DNA of 64,000 bases from contig DAHXPC010000010.1 in the NCBI GenBank assembly GCA_027364575.1, positions 21,387 to 85,386 of the forward strand, read 5' to 3'. The notes under the pieces are model-generated. The model was not told the DNA's origin. It was given only the letters and a program-made list of their open reading frames with translations, and made no database searches. A program made the translations under genes and the position numbers. This DNA comes from a bacterium. GTDB lineage: Bacteria; Pseudomonadota; Gammaproteobacteria; UBA6186; Azoamicaceae. Position 1 is the stretch's first letter. Each line of letters starts with the position of its first letter. Shown in pieces: positions 29,260-39,599 of the stretch.

Positions 29260-31193
29260 TAATCTTTATTCTCTTTCACTTCTTCAAATTCAGCATCGAC
29301 AACGTCTGCTTCAGACTTTGCACCTTCCGTTGACCCTGAAGAGGCTTGATCACCTGCTTGCGCTTGTGATTGTTGAGCCGCATACATTCTTTCTGCCATT
29401 TTACCGGAAGCTTCGGTCAAGCTTTCCGTATGCTTTTCAATATCGACTTTATCGTTTCCTTTTAAAGCTTCTTTTAAAGCTTCCATGGCTTTTTGGATTT
29501 TATCTTTTTCTTCTGCCGTAATTTTATCATCCATCTCTTTTAAAGATTTTTCAGTGGCATGTAACATGCTGTCTGCATGATTGCGAACTGAAACAAGCTC
29601 ATGGAATTTTTTATCTTCTTCCGCATGGGCTTCTGCATCCTTAACCATTCGTTTGACTTCTTCTTCATTTAGTCCACTGCAGGCTTTAATCACAATTTTC
29701 TGCTCTTTGCCCGAAGCCATGTCTTTCGCAGATACACTCAAAATACCATTGGCATCTATATCAAAAGCCACTTCAATTTGCGGAACACCGCGGGGTGCTG
29801 GCGGAATATCACTTAAGTCAAATTGACCCAAAAACTTGTTTGCCGCAGCTTGTTCACGCTCACCTTGAAACACCCGAATGGTAACGGCTGTTTGGTGATC
29901 TGCTGCCGTTGAAAACACTTGCGTCTTTTTAGTGGGAATCGTGGTATTTTTTTCAATCAGCTTGGTCATTACCCCACCCATGGTTTCAAGCCCTAGGGAT
30001 AAAGGGGTAACGTCTAGCAATAAAATATCTTTTACATCACCCGACAACACGCCGCCTTGAATTGCAGCACCAATGGCAACCGCTTCATCTGGGTTAATAT
30101 CTTTTCTAGGCTCTTTACCAAAGAATTCTTTAACCACTTCCTGAACCTTGGGCATACGTGTTTGTCCACCCACCAGAATAACCGCATCGATCTCTGAAAA
30201 AGATTTGCCCGCGTCTTTTAAAGCGGTTTTACAAGGACCAATGGTGCTTGTAATCAAATCTTCAACCAATGCTTCTAATTTGGCGCGCGTAATCTTAATG
30301 TTCATATGCTTAGGACCACTTGCGTCTGCAGTGATATAAGGCAAGTTAACTTCCGTTTGTTCCCGTGAAGACAATTCAATTTTCGCCTTTTCTGCCGCTT
30401 CTTTTAAGCGTTGTAGCGCAATGGCATCATTTTTTAGATCGACACTGCTTTCTTTTTTGAATTCGCTAACCAAATAATCCATTAGCCGCACATCAAAATC
30501 TTCGCCGCCTAAAAAGGTATCCCCATTGGTAGACAGAACTTCAAATTGATGTTCTCCGTCTACTTCTGCAAGATCAATAATCGATACGTCAAAGGTGCCG
30601 CCCCCTAAATCGTAAACCGCAATCGTCATATCGCCTTTTTGTTTATCCATTCCAAAGGCCAACGCTGCAGCAGTAGGCTCATTGATAATACGCTTTACAT
30701 CGAGTCCTGCAATGCGCCCGGCATCTTTAGTGGCTTGCCGTTGTGAATCATTAAAATAGGCAGGAACGGTAATCACGGCTGCTTTTACTTCTTTTCCAAG
30801 GTAATCCTCGGCAGTTTTTTTCATTTTGACCAAAATTTCTGCAGAAATTTGTGGCGGTGCCATTTTCTGACCGTCGACTTCTAACCACGCATCGCCATTA
30901 TCGGCTTTTACAATTGGATAAGGCACGATGTCTTTATCTTTTCCAACCACAGGATCATCAAAACGACGACCAATTAATCGTTTAACCGCATAAAAGGTGC
31001 GCTTAGGATTGGTAATTCGTTGATTTTTCGCGGGTCTGCCAACCAATTTTTCTTTATCTTGTGTATAAGCAACAATAGAAGGGGTTGTTCTATCGCCTTC
31101 ACTATTTTCAATCACCCGTACGGTACCGCCTTCCATAATCGCAATACACGAATTGGTGGTGCCTAAATCTATTCCAATAACGATCTCTGACAT
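29259..31193 (-). CDS. dnaK: Chaperone protein DnaK (Hsp70)
   Basis: The main Hsp70 chaperone: an ATP-driven folding machine with DnaJ and GrpE. The N-terminal [11 protein letters not shown] phosphate loop, the [10 protein letters not shown] and [10 protein letters not shown] motifs, and the linker DVTPLSLG followed by a full substrate domain and helical lid are all present; the C-terminus ends in an acidic EEVKENKD tail. Length 644 is near E. coli (638). It lies 89 bp after grpE on the same strand. Confidence 0.98.
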   Translation of the reverse strand: MSEIVIGIDLGTTNSCIAIMEGGTVRVIENSEGDRTTPSIVAYTQDKEKLVGRPAKNQRITNPKRTFYAVKRLIGRRFDDPVVGKDKDIVPYPIVKADNGDAWLEVDGQKMAPPQISAEILVKMKKTAEDYLGKEVKAAVITVPAYFNDSQRQATKDAGRIAGLDVKRIINEPTAAALAFGMDKQKGDMTIAVYDLGGGTFDVSIIDLAEVDGEHQFEVLSTNGDTFLGGEDFDVRLMDYLVSEFKKESSVDLKNDAIALQRLKEAAEKAKIELSSREQTEVNLPYITADASGPKHMNIKITRAKLEALVEDLITSTIGPCKTALKDAGKSFSEIDAVILVGGQTRMPKVQEVVKEFFGKEPRKDINPDEAVAIGAAIQGGVLSGDVKDILLLDVTPLSLGLETMGGVMTKLIEKNTTIPTKKTQVFSTAADHQTAVTIRVFQGEREQAAANKFLGQFDLSDIPPAPRGVPQIEVAFDIDANGILSVSAKDMASGKEQKIVIKACSGLNEEEVKRMVKDAEAHAEEDKKFHELVSVRNHADSMLHATEKSLKEMDDKITAEEKDKIQKAMEALKEALKGNDKVDIEKHTESLTEASGKMAERMYAAQQSQAQAGDQASSGSTEGAKSEADVVDAEFEEVKENKD

Positions 31194-31282
31194 CTGTATA
31201 TACTCCTAAGTTAATCTTTATTTATGCAAAATACATATTGCTTTAGTAAATTGGGGCGAATTTACGCTTTTCAACCCCCGCC

Positions 31283-31822
31283 CTATTCTGTTTTAGAAAC
31301 AATCACCTTAGCCGCACGTAATAATCTATCATGAAGGGTAAATCCTTTTTGGACGACCATCAAAACAGTGTTTGGCTCTAAGTCTTTATTCACTTGGGCA
31401 GACATTGCTTCATGACGTAGCGGATCAAACATTTCGCCTTGGGGGTTCAGTTGTTTTATACCAAACTTATCTAAGGTATCTATTAACAACTTATAGGTAA
31501 GCACCATACCCTCTTTTAGGGCTTTACTATCGGTGTCCGCGCTGGATGCTGTAAGCCCATGATCGATGCTATCCACAACGTCGAGTATTTCCCGAGCAAA
31601 CTTTTCAATGCCATATTTATGGGCATTTTCAACATCTATCACTGCTCTGCGACGGATATTATCGGCATCGGCTCGCGTACGCAGAAAAAGATCCCAGTTT
31701 TCAGCTGCTTTTTTACGCGCTTCTTCTAACCTTTCAGGGGTGTTTTCTACTTTTTCTTGTATATCTGCATTTTGTGTTTCCACTGTCTCATTGGTTTGCT
31801 CAGAGTTTTCGTGTTCATTCAC
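31283..31822 (-). CDS. grpE: Nucleotide exchange factor GrpE
   Basis: GrpE releases ADP from DnaK. The acidic N-terminal tail, the long dimerising helix (about 30-85) and the beta domain with the DPLRHEAM motif are present in 179 residues. The start is a GTG with TGAGGAGA at a suitable distance upstream. A sigma-32-like promoter lies 75-100 bp upstream, and the gene heads grpE-dnaK-dnaJ-dapB. It is divergent from nadK, as in E. coli. Confidence 0.96.
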   Translation of the reverse strand: MNEHENSEQTNETVETQNADIQEKVENTPERLEEARKKAAENWDLFLRTRADADNIRRRAVIDVENAHKYGIEKFAREILDVVDSIDHGLTASSADTDSKALKEGMVLTYKLLIDTLDKFGIKQLNPQGEMFDPLRHEAMSAQVNKDLEPNTVLMVVQKGFTLHDRLLRAAKVIVSKTE

Positions 31823-31896
31823 GGTTGTTGTCTCCTCATATTCTAAAATCGGTCATGCGGTTCTTAAATTCTCTTCCCGCTTTTCGCATGCGTCTT

Positions 31897-31925
31897 AAGA
31901 TGGGGATCACAAAACGAAACTCAAG
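31897..31925 (-). promoter_or_regulatory. Sigma-32-type heat-shock promoter for grpE-dnaK-dnaJ-dapB
   Basis: On the minus strand, CTTGAGT (31925-31919) is followed after 13-14 bases by CCCCATCTT (31905-31897). This matches the sigma-32 pattern (CTTGAAA, spacer, CCCATnT) with the -10 element perfect. It sits 75-103 bp upstream of the grpE start, the expected place for a heat-shock promoter. A sigma-70 element may also exist but was not identified. Confidence 0.7.
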
Positions 31926-32108
31926 GGTGGATGCCGATCATTTATTGCCATAATATTTTGCTATTAAGCTACCTTAGTGCTAAGCAATGATTGCCTGATC
32001 TTATATTACCCTTTTCTCATTTTTTATAAAATAAACTTTTAAATTGCCACCCCCACCGCTCGCCGACTAAACTAGTGTATTCAAATCTTTCAATCAAGGA
32101 CAGCCTTT

Positions 32109-32996
32109 ATGCCTTTAGCCTTTACTCGAATTGGGTTATTTGCAAAACACAATAATACAAGTGTGAGCGATACGCTTAAGAAATTGGTTATTTACCTGCA
32201 AGCAAAAGGGCACACCTTATTCATTGAGACAGAAAGCAATGTTTTACTTGCCGATACGCCGCTCACATCTGTGGCCCGAGAAGAAATTGGCGCGTTAGTC
32301 GATCTGATTATTGTGGTGGGAGGAGACGGCAGCTTACTAAATGCCGCACGAGCAGTCGTCGCACATCAAATTCCAGTATTAGGCATTAATCGAGGGAGAT
32401 TAGGGTTTTTAGCCGATATTCTTCCGCACAATATGGAACAAGAATTAGAAGCAATTTTTGCCGGTCAGTATCTAAAAGAACAGCGCTTTTTATTAAGCGC
32501 CCAGGTAAAACGTCACAATACCGTGGTCATGCAAGAAATTGCATTAAACGATATTGTCCTTTATAACGGCGGTCTTGCCCGAATGATAGATTTTGAGGTG
32601 TATGTCAACGATCAATTTGTCTTACGACAACAAGCGGATGGCATTATTACCGCCACCCCTACCGGCTCTACTGCCTATGGCTTATCCGCCGGGGGACCTA
32701 TACTGTTCCCAACTTTAAACGCCATTACCATCACACCGATGTGCCCTCATACATTGAGCAACCGGCCTATTGTTGTCGATGGCAATAGTCAGATAAAATT
32801 AGTGGTTACCGAGAGCAATAACATAGCCCCCAAATTAAGTTATGATGGACAGGTCTATTTTGATTTAGAAATTGGAGACGAAATCCTTATCAAAAAGCAT
32901 GATTGCGAATTTACGTTAATTCATCCTAGCCATCATGAATATTTTTCGGTATTGCGCGAAAAACTGAGCTGGAATGTTCATTTATTACAGGATTAA
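32109..32996 (+). CDS. nadK: NAD kinase NadK
   Basis: NadK phosphorylates NAD to NADP. The GGDGS motif lies at 71-75, with NRGRLGFLAD and TPTGSTAYGLSAGGPI further on, all diagnostic. Length 295 matches E. coli (292). AAGGA precedes the ATG. It is separated from recN by 2 bp, so the two form an operon, the same arrangement as in E. coli beside grpE. Confidence 0.97.
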   Translation: MPLAFTRIGLFAKHNNTSVSDTLKKLVIYLQAKGHTLFIETESNVLLADTPLTSVAREEIGALVDLIIVVGGDGSLLNAARAVVAHQIPVLGINRGRLGFLADILPHNMEQELEAIFAGQYLKEQRFLLSAQVKRHNTVVMQEIALNDIVLYNGGLARMIDFEVYVNDQFVLRQQADGIITATPTGSTAYGLSAGGPILFPTLNAITITPMCPHTLSNRPIVVDGNSQIKLVVTESNNIAPKLSYDGQVYFDLEIGDEILIKKHDCEFTLIHPSHHEYFSVLREKLSWNVHLLQD

Positions 32997-32998
32997 CC

Positions 32999-34663
32999 AT
33001 GTTAAGTCATCTCATTATTCATCATCTGGCAGTCGTTGAACATTTGGAACTCTGTTTTCAATCGGGCATGACCGTGTTAACGGGTGAAACCGGTGCGGGA
33101 AAGTCGATTTTAATCGATGCACTTGGGTTAACCTTAGGCATACGTGCGGATAGCAGCATTGTGCGTCCAGGCTGTCGACAAGCAGAAATTTCTGCGATGT
33201 ATGAATTAGCACAATTACCCCATGTCGTACAATGGCTACAGCGCAATGCGCTCGATTCAGATGAGGAATGTGTCATCCGTCGAATTGTGAGTGAAGAGGG
33301 AAAATCACGTTGCTATATTAATGGCAAGGCAGTGCCCTTAAGCCAAATTCGCGAATTAGGAGAAAAATTAGTCAATATCCATGGGCAACATGCCCATCAA
33401 TCTTTAATGAAGCCAGATCTTCAACGGAATATGATCGATCAATACGCAAACCACCCAGAACTCACCGAAAAGGTTCGAAGTGATTATATCCAGTTACAGA
33501 ATCTTCAAAAAGAATATAAGCATTTAAGCGAATTGCAAGGTCAAACCGATAAACTCTCCTTTTTACAGTATCAAATCCAAGAAATTGAAGCATTTGATTT
33601 ACAAAAAAATGAATTGGAAACACTGGATATTGAACACAAAGAACTTGCCCATGCCGAACAATGGCTTAGCGCGTGTGAAATAGCCCTTCAACATTTAAAA
33701 AGTGAATCTAGTCAAGATGCCGCTTTCGCTCTGTACCAAGCCATTCATCAAGTTCAGCAATTAACGCCCCATACGACAAAGCTGGATATGTGTGGGGAGT
33801 TACTCAATAACGCATTAATACAAATCGAAGAAGCCGCTTCAGAACTGGAAAACTTTAAAAACAGCTTAGAGATCGATCCCAAGCGTTTACAGAATATTGA
33901 TGAGCGTTTAAGCCAAATTTATACTTTAGCTAGAAAATATCGAATTCAACCCGAAGCACTTGCCGAATATCAAAAAACGTTATGCAACGAAGCCGAAATG
34001 CTGTTACAGCTGCAAACAACCCTAATAGAGTTAAACGACAAATTAAAAGCAGCTGAAATTTCATATCGCCAATCTTCTGAAACATTAAGTTTAAGTCGAA
34101 AAAAAGCCGCGCAGCTTTTAGAACAATTGGTTTCCAGCCAAATGCATGGCTTAGAAATGCCAAAAGGGCAGTTTAAAATAGCATTCATAAACGATGCGGA
34201 AATAACATATGGCGTTCATGGTATCGATCAAATTGAATTCTTAGTCACCACCAATCCAGGGCTACCATTACAACCTTTGCGCAAAATTGCCTCTGGTGGC
34301 GAATTATCGCGCATTAGCCTTGCGATCCAAGTAATAACCTCGCAAAAAATGACTACCCCTACCCTGATATTTGACGAAGTAGATGCAGGGATCAGTGGGA
34401 AAACGGCGGAAACCGTGGGTAAGCTTTTAAAAACCTTGGCAAAAGAGACGCAAACATTATGTGTAACCCATCTGCCTCAAATTGCTGCACAAGGGGATCA
34501 TCACTATAAGGTTGAAAAGCAGCAAACTGAAGACTCAACCACCAGCCGCATTTATCCATTAGAAGATTCTGCGAGAATTGAGGAACTGGCTAGAATGTTG
34601 GGCGGCGCCACGATTACCCAACATGCCCTGGCGCACGCAAAAGAAATGTTAGAAACAATTTAA
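32999..34663 (+). CDS. recN: DNA repair protein RecN
   Basis: RecN is an SMC-like ATPase that holds broken DNA ends together. Walker A GETGAGKS lies at 29-36, a long coiled-coil region with a hairpin fills the middle, and the C-terminal part carries the signature ASGGELSR, Walker B FDEVDAGISG and CVTHLPQIAAQGD. Length 554 matches E. coli (553). It begins 2 bp after nadK. I saw no LexA box, since it is transcribed from the nadK promoter side. Confidence 0.97.
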   Translation: MLSHLIIHHLAVVEHLELCFQSGMTVLTGETGAGKSILIDALGLTLGIRADSSIVRPGCRQAEISAMYELAQLPHVVQWLQRNALDSDEECVIRRIVSEEGKSRCYINGKAVPLSQIRELGEKLVNIHGQHAHQSLMKPDLQRNMIDQYANHPELTEKVRSDYIQLQNLQKEYKHLSELQGQTDKLSFLQYQIQEIEAFDLQKNELETLDIEHKELAHAEQWLSACEIALQHLKSESSQDAAFALYQAIHQVQQLTPHTTKLDMCGELLNNALIQIEEAASELENFKNSLEIDPKRLQNIDERLSQIYTLARKYRIQPEALAEYQKTLCNEAEMLLQLQTTLIELNDKLKAAEISYRQSSETLSLSRKKAAQLLEQLVSSQMHGLEMPKGQFKIAFINDAEITYGVHGIDQIEFLVTTNPGLPLQPLRKIASGGELSRISLAIQVITSQKMTTPTLIFDEVDAGISGKTAETVGKLLKTLAKETQTLCVTHLPQIAAQGDHHYKVEKQQTEDSTTSRIYPLEDSARIEELARMLGGATITQHALAHAKEMLETI

Positions 34664-34692
34664 TTAAATAAAAATGCTAAAAAAATGAAAAA

Positions 34693-35838
34693 TCAATTAA
34701 CCATGGCGTATGAATAGCCATTTGGCAAACCATTTTTAGAAAGTACGACTTGCCAGACTTGGGTTTTACGCGCTCTAAATGCTGCTGCACAAGAAAGCAA
34801 ATAATATTCCCACATACGGCGAAAGCGTTCATCATAACCGCTTTTTAATTGCGCCCAGTGTTCCGTAAAATTACGATGCCAAGCCATTAAGGTTTTATCG
34901 TAATGGATGCCAAGATTCTGCCAATCTTCCATAACAAAAATACCCTCTATCGCAGAACCCAGCTGCATAATAGAGGGGAGCTGTCCGTTGGGAAATATGT
35001 ATGTATCTATCCATTGATTTGTGGCAATGTCGGATCGATTAGAGCCAATGGTATGGAGCAAAAACAATCCATTATTTTTTAAAATATGGGCAACTGTCCT
35101 CATATAGTGCTGATAGTTTTTATAGCCTACATGCTCGAACATTCCGACACTCACCACCCTATCATATTGAATATTTTCAGCTAATAACTGGCGATAATCT
35201 TGCAGGCGAATGTCGATCGGCAAACCTTGACATATTTTTTGCGCTAAACCCTGTTGTTCTTTGGAAATCGTAAGCCCAACAACTGTCACCTGATAATGTT
35301 CCGCTGCATATTTTGCAAACCCACCCCAGCCACAGCCTATGTCCAGAATGTGCATTCCCGGAGCTAATCGTAGTTTTTTGCAAATTAATTCTAATTTTCT
35401 TTCTTGGGCCTCTTCTAAACTTTGTGCGCCTTCCCAATAAGCACAACTATAAATCATTGTTTTGCCCAGCATGGCAGCGTAAAGATTATTCCCTATATCA
35501 TAATGAAGCTCTCCGACTTCTTGTGCTTTTTTTTGGGTTTGATAATTGAAAATCCGGTGGAGAAGTCGGTAACCATCTTTTTTTAGCCTGCTCTGCCAAA
35601 ATTCGAAACTAGACAATGCTTTTTTCTCGAGATCTTCAATAAAAACTCTATAAAAAAACTGATCGAGTCTTTTACAGTCCCAAAAATTATTGACATAGGC
35701 ATTCCCAATGGCAAATGCAATATCGTTGCCAGCTAAATACTCATAAAATTTCTCATTATGAATCTCAATATCCCAAGGCTGATTTCCATTGACGGTAATT
35801 CCAGCTTGCCCCAGTAAAGTTTGAATAAGTTTTTTCAT
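34693..35838 (-). CDS. cfa: Cyclopropane-fatty-acyl-phospholipid synthase
   Basis: Cfa methylenates unsaturated acyl chains of membrane lipids with S-adenosylmethionine, which toughens the membrane in acid or stationary phase. Hallmarks: HYDIGNNLYAAMLGKTMIYSCAYW, the SAM-binding LDIGCGWGGFAKYAA, the VSVGMFEHVG block, and a C-terminal LSCAAAFRARKTQVWQVV. Length 381 matches E. coli (382). The gene is oriented opposite to nadK-recN and starts a block not found between recN and bamE in E. coli. Confidence 0.96.
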   Translation of the reverse strand: MKKLIQTLLGQAGITVNGNQPWDIEIHNEKFYEYLAGNDIAFAIGNAYVNNFWDCKRLDQFFYRVFIEDLEKKALSSFEFWQSRLKKDGYRLLHRIFNYQTQKKAQEVGELHYDIGNNLYAAMLGKTMIYSCAYWEGAQSLEEAQERKLELICKKLRLAPGMHILDIGCGWGGFAKYAAEHYQVTVVGLTISKEQQGLAQKICQGLPIDIRLQDYRQLLAENIQYDRVVSVGMFEHVGYKNYQHYMRTVAHILKNNGLFLLHTIGSNRSDIATNQWIDTYIFPNGQLPSIMQLGSAIEGIFVMEDWQNLGIHYDKTLMAWHRNFTEHWAQLKSGYDERFRRMWEYYLLSCAAAFRARKTQVWQVVLSKNGLPNGYSYAMVN

Positions 35839-35873
35839 TGTCCTTTACTCAGTTCAAGAATCGATTGAACAAT

Positions 35874-36329
35874 TCATGTGTCTTTAAATTTTAGCTCTTC
35901 AATCTTTTGCGTAATATATTGCATATGTCGCTTTTCGTCTTCATAATTTTTCAGTATTTGCTTTTGGAGTTCAGCCGACAGACCTTCACTGTACAGAGAT
36001 GCGCTATGGTATTTATCATTGGTGATTTTTTCATTTGATGCCATAGCCTTTAAGGCGCCTTCAGTGCCGGTAATGCTACGCAACCAGGTCATGCTTTGGA
36101 TAACATAGCCTTTTAAATCTTGACTATACTGTATAGGCTCGCCGCCCGCCTTCTTTAATAAAAAAGATAAATTTTCAATATGCCGCTCGTGATCATTTTT
36201 AAATGAAATAAGCTGTTCTCGAATGTCTTCTTCTTCTATGGATTTAATGGCTTCTTTATAGGCAAAGCTTGCATCAATGTCTACTTGAATGAGATCATTG
36301 ATAAAATTTTCTACAGATTGAATATCCAT
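35874..36329 (-). CDS. Ferritin-like four-helix protein (PA2169/DUF2383 type)
   Basis: A 151-residue helical protein with paired acidic/His motifs: NDHERHIENL and NYEDEKRHMQYI, the spacing of a ferritin-like four-helix bundle, and the overall pattern of the PA2169/DUF2383 family. Possible iron or stress role; no direct evidence. The ATG at 36327-36329 is preferred over one seven codons upstream because GGGGAGG lies four bases before it. It sits between cfa and an esterase-like gene. Confidence 0.75.
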   Translation of the reverse strand: MDIQSVENFINDLIQVDIDASFAYKEAIKSIEEEDIREQLISFKNDHERHIENLSFLLKKAGGEPIQYSQDLKGYVIQSMTWLRSITGTEGALKAMASNEKITNDKYHSASLYSEGLSAELQKQILKNYEDEKRHMQYITQKIEELKFKDT

Positions 36330-36597
36330 AATACCTCCCCTTATATACATTGATTATATAGGTTAAAGCCCTGGTTTCTGACTGTATTATTTTGCGGCAC
36401 CCTTTTATTATGAAATGAATTTTCAGCATTTGTCTACTCTTTATCTGAAATCCTCAACAAAGCTGTAGCCATATTCAGGAATTTCTGAGTCTACCGTTTG
36501 ATTGTTGATTGCTAATTCTATAGCATATAAAACGTGTCCTGCAAAATTACACCTCAATCATTTATAAAATGATTTTACTAAAACTTAGGAGAACGGA

Positions 36598-37956
36598 ATG
36601 GATCGAGGCAGTGCCGCCATCTCCAAAAAATTGATCCGACTCTTAAATTCGGCAATTATTCCTTGCAAAGGATATGACGCTCAATTCTGTGAAACACTAT
36701 CAGCGCTTATCGGGGAGGCACGTATTGTTCTCATGGGCGAAGCCACCCATGGCACAATGGAATTTTATCAAGCACGGATGGCATTGACACGCTATCTTAT
36801 ACAAAAAAAGGGCTTCCAAGCAGTTGCCATTGAAGGCGATTGGACGAGTGTTTATCCAATGCATCATTATTGCCAGGTCTTAAGTGACACGCAAAATTCA
36901 AATTGCGCTTTACGGGAATTTAAAAGATTTCCGACATGGATGTGGAAAAATACCAGCATGCTTAATTTTTTAGAAAAGCTCCGTGACTATAATAGTCAAA
37001 TCAAAAATCCAGCGTCTAAAGTAGCTATTTATGGCTTAGATCTGTATTGTTTATATGAAGCGATAAGCGCAGTCATTGCTTATTTACAAAAATATTATCC
37101 TGAGGCAGCAAAAGAAGCGATCCAACGCTATCATTGTTTTGAACCCATTAACCAAGATCCCCAACAATATGCATATCTGGCTAAATATCAATTGAAAAGA
37201 ACGTGTGGCAAAGAAGTGATGCTTCAACTTGTGGATACGCAACGCCTTGCCTATCAACACATCAATGCCAGTGCAGAAGAAATTGAACACCAATTTTATG
37301 CCACACAAAATGCACGTGTTGTTAAGAATGCAGAAAATTATTATTCTTCCCTTTTTGAACCCCATCACATAACCTGGAATATCCGCGATCTGCATATGAT
37401 CGATACCTTACAAAATATTATAGCGCATATAGAAACCGTGACTCGTACCCCAGCAAAAGTCATTGTCTGGGCACATAATTCACACATAGGAGATGCCAGA
37501 GCAACTGAAATGTATGAACATCAAGAAATAAATTTAGGCCAATTGGTGCGGGAACGTTTTAATACCAGTGCTTATTTGCTTGGATTTTCAACCGCTGAGG
37601 GGACAGTTACTGCAGCATCCACCTGGGGAGGCCCGGCTTATTATAAAGCAATACAATTACCTATTCAGGGCAGTTACGAATGGTTTTTTCATGAATTAAA
37701 GGCAAAGAATTTTATTATAAACCTGCGTGAGCAAACACCTGCCATACATTTATTAAGCTCACCGCAATTACAACGCGCCATTGGCGTTATTTATCAGCCA
37801 GGAACAGAGCGCCTTAGCCATTATTATTTTTCGCATCTACCGAACCAGTTCGATGCCTTGGTGCATTTTGATAAAACCCATGCAGTAATCCCCCTAGATA
37901 CAAAACCTGCATCCCGAGTGAGTGAATTGCCCGATACCTACCCAGAAGGGTTATAA
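36598..37956 (+). CDS. Erythromycin esterase-like protein
   Basis: Belongs to the erythromycin esterase (EreA/EreB-like) superfamily. The core motif GEATHGTMEFYQAR carries the conserved Glu48 and His51; IEGDW and AHNSHIGDARAT are further conserved blocks. Length 452 is near EreB (419). Many members in environmental bacteria do not confer macrolide resistance, and the substrate here is unknown. AGGAGAACGG precedes the ATG. It ends 5 bp before the convergent fur gene. Confidence 0.85.
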   Translation: MDRGSAAISKKLIRLLNSAIIPCKGYDAQFCETLSALIGEARIVLMGEATHGTMEFYQARMALTRYLIQKKGFQAVAIEGDWTSVYPMHHYCQVLSDTQNSNCALREFKRFPTWMWKNTSMLNFLEKLRDYNSQIKNPASKVAIYGLDLYCLYEAISAVIAYLQKYYPEAAKEAIQRYHCFEPINQDPQQYAYLAKYQLKRTCGKEVMLQLVDTQRLAYQHINASAEEIEHQFYATQNARVVKNAENYYSSLFEPHHITWNIRDLHMIDTLQNIIAHIETVTRTPAKVIVWAHNSHIGDARATEMYEHQEINLGQLVRERFNTSAYLLGFSTAEGTVTAASTWGGPAYYKAIQLPIQGSYEWFFHELKAKNFIINLREQTPAIHLLSSPQLQRAIGVIYQPGTERLSHYYFSHLPNQFDALVHFDKTHAVIPLDTKPASRVSELPDTYPEGL

Positions 37957-37961
37957 TTGGC

Positions 37962-38375
37962 TTACCCCGGTTCACATTTTTCACACACGCCATATAGGTT
38001 TAATGAGTGTTCGGTTATACGAAATTTCATTTCTGCCGCAATCGCAATTTGTCTTGCTTCGATAATTGCATCCACGAATTCAATTACCCGCTCACATTTT
38101 ACGCATACCAAATGATCATGATGTTTGCCATCATCCAATTCAAAAACCGATAGGCCCCCTTCAAAGCGATGCCGAATGACGAGGCCTGCTGATTCAAATT
38201 GGGTTAATACACGATAAACCGTCGCCAAACCGACATCGTCTCCCATCTCTAACAAGGATTTATAGATGTCCTCAGCGCTGAGATGGAGAGAATCGGCATT
38301 TTCTAAAATTTGCAAAATCTTCACCCTAGGTGCAGTGACTTTAAGCCCGACATTCTTTAAATTCTGATTCTTCAC
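37962..38375 (-). CDS. fur: Ferric uptake regulator Fur
   Basis: Fur represses iron genes when Fe2+ is bound. The winged helix has LATVYRVLTQFESAGLV; the metal sites include HHDHLVCVKC and a C-terminal CGVCEKC-type pair (here GVCEKCEPG). The 137-residue length is standard. The start is a GTG with AGGGG upstream. It is divergent from bamE, as often seen. Confidence 0.94.
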   Translation of the reverse strand: MKNQNLKNVGLKVTAPRVKILQILENADSLHLSAEDIYKSLLEMGDDVGLATVYRVLTQFESAGLVIRHRFEGGLSVFELDDGKHHDHLVCVKCERVIEFVDAIIEARQIAIAAEMKFRITEHSLNLYGVCEKCEPG

Positions 38376-38484
38376 TGGATCTGCCCCTTATAAATGCAAA
38401 AAGCTTCAAAATGAATCGGTGATCCGCTATGATATAAACCAATAGTACTGAATACCAACCTTTAACTTTAGAGGCTTAACTTAC

Positions 38485-38820
38485 ATGAACTCCCTTATTC
38501 GCCCCATTATGGTAGCGTCATTTTGCATTTTATGCCTAGGGTTAACCGCTTGCCCCTTTCCCCCTAAAATTTATCGAATGGATGTACGCCAGGGCAATTT
38601 CCTAACGCCTGAAATGATCCAAAAGATTAAAATTGGTATGGAAAAAGATGCCGTTATAGAAATGTTAGGTACCCCTGCCTTAACGCATTTTTTGGAGCAA
38701 GAACGCTGGGACTATTACTATTATTTTAAACCTGGCAATGGGGATAACATAATTGAAAAGCATTTATCCTTATTTTTTAAAGGCAATAAAATTCAACGCT
38801 TCACGGAAGTGGCCCGCTGA
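38485..38820 (+). CDS. bamE: Outer membrane assembly lipoprotein BamE
   Basis: BamE is a small lipoprotein of the BAM complex that inserts beta-barrel proteins into the outer membrane. A signal peptide with a lipobox LTAC (Cys about 27) leads a SmpA/OmlA domain with IKIGMEKDAVIEMLGTP. Length 111 is standard. Convergent with the RatB-like gene, whose 3' end it overlaps by 28 bp; bamE-ratB-ratA-smpB is a conserved neighbourhood. Confidence 0.93.
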   Translation: MNSLIRPIMVASFCILCLGLTACPFPPKIYRMDVRQGNFLTPEMIQKIKIGMEKDAVIEMLGTPALTHFLEQERWDYYYYFKPGNGDNIIEKHLSLFFKGNKIQRFTEVAR

Positions 38821-39125
38821 GCAAGCTTCAACGCCGCTTTTTTGCGCCGGATTTCCTTAGGATCTTGATATAAATCGCGATAAATTTCTACGCGATCGCC
38901 ATTCTGTAATTGCGTATCGACCGAAACGGATTTGCCAAAAATGCCAATCCGCTTTTCCAAGTTTTTGATTTCCGGAAATTGTTGCCGAATACAAGATGCC
39001 TCGATCGCTTGCAAAGCAGTGCAGGTCATTTCTACCTGCAGTGAAACAACAACTTGTTGAGAACTATCGGCATAAGCAACCTCAACCGTGATCCAAGGTA
39101 AGTGGGTCTCTTTTTTAAGTGCCAT
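38793..39125 (-). CDS. RnfH/RatB family protein
   Basis: A 110-residue ubiquitin-like-fold protein of the RnfH family (old name RatB), with VEVAYADSSQQVVVSLQVE and the IGIFGKSVSVDTQLQNGDRVEIYR block. In E. coli ratB sits beside ratA; function is uncertain. It overlaps ratA by 11 bp and bamE convergently by 28 bp. Its start is the ATG inside the end of ratA, consistent with translational coupling. Confidence 0.9.
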   Translation of the reverse strand: MALKKETHLPWITVEVAYADSSQQVVVSLQVEMTCTALQAIEASCIRQQFPEIKNLEKRIGIFGKSVSVDTQLQNGDRVEIYRDLYQDPKEIRRKKAALKLAQRATSVKR

Positions 39126-39549
39126 AAATTAACCTTGCGCGTTGGCAAAAAGACACCATAAAAGTGTCCGCAAGCTTTTGCAATAAAGGCCCAACCGTCA
39201 AGGTTGCCAGCTTACTTTTAAATTCAATCTCTAATTCTAAACTAACGATACTACCGGCCTGGTTGCCCCCTTCAAATCGCCATTGCCCCTGCAATCGGCT
39301 GAGCGGGCCCTGGACTAAGTGCACGGCAATCTGGTGATCCTGAACTAAATGATTCCGCGTCGTAAATGAATATTCCATGCCTCCCTTCGCCACCAAAACA
39401 CTGGCTTCTACTTCCTGATCAGTACGCCAATGGATGACGGTTGACTTACACCAGGGTAAAAATTGGGGATATTGCTCTATTCCGGCTACCAGCTCAAACA
39501 TTTGGGCCGTTGAATAAGGGACTAAAGCACTTTTTTTAATGCGGGTCAT
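39115..39549 (-). CDS. ratA: RatA, SRPBCC/COQ10-type protein
   Basis: A 144-residue START-like (SRPBCC) protein; the family includes E. coli RatA and the ubiquinone-binding COQ10 proteins. E. coli RatA has been described as a toxin that blocks ribosome subunit joining, while COQ10 helps ubiquinone function; both roles are possible here. Key blocks are [25 protein letters not shown] and [26 protein letters not shown] text near the end. It overlaps the RatB-like gene by 11 bp and is divergent from smpB. Confidence 0.92.
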   Translation of the reverse strand: MTRIKKSALVPYSTAQMFELVAGIEQYPQFLPWCKSTVIHWRTDQEVEASVLVAKGGMEYSFTTRNHLVQDHQIAVHLVQGPLSRLQGQWRFEGGNQAGSIVSLELEIEFKSKLATLTVGPLLQKLADTFMVSFCQRARLIYGT

Positions 39550-39599
39550 TTTCCAAACACCTATTCGAAACTTTATACATACGCTACAATAACTTGGAA

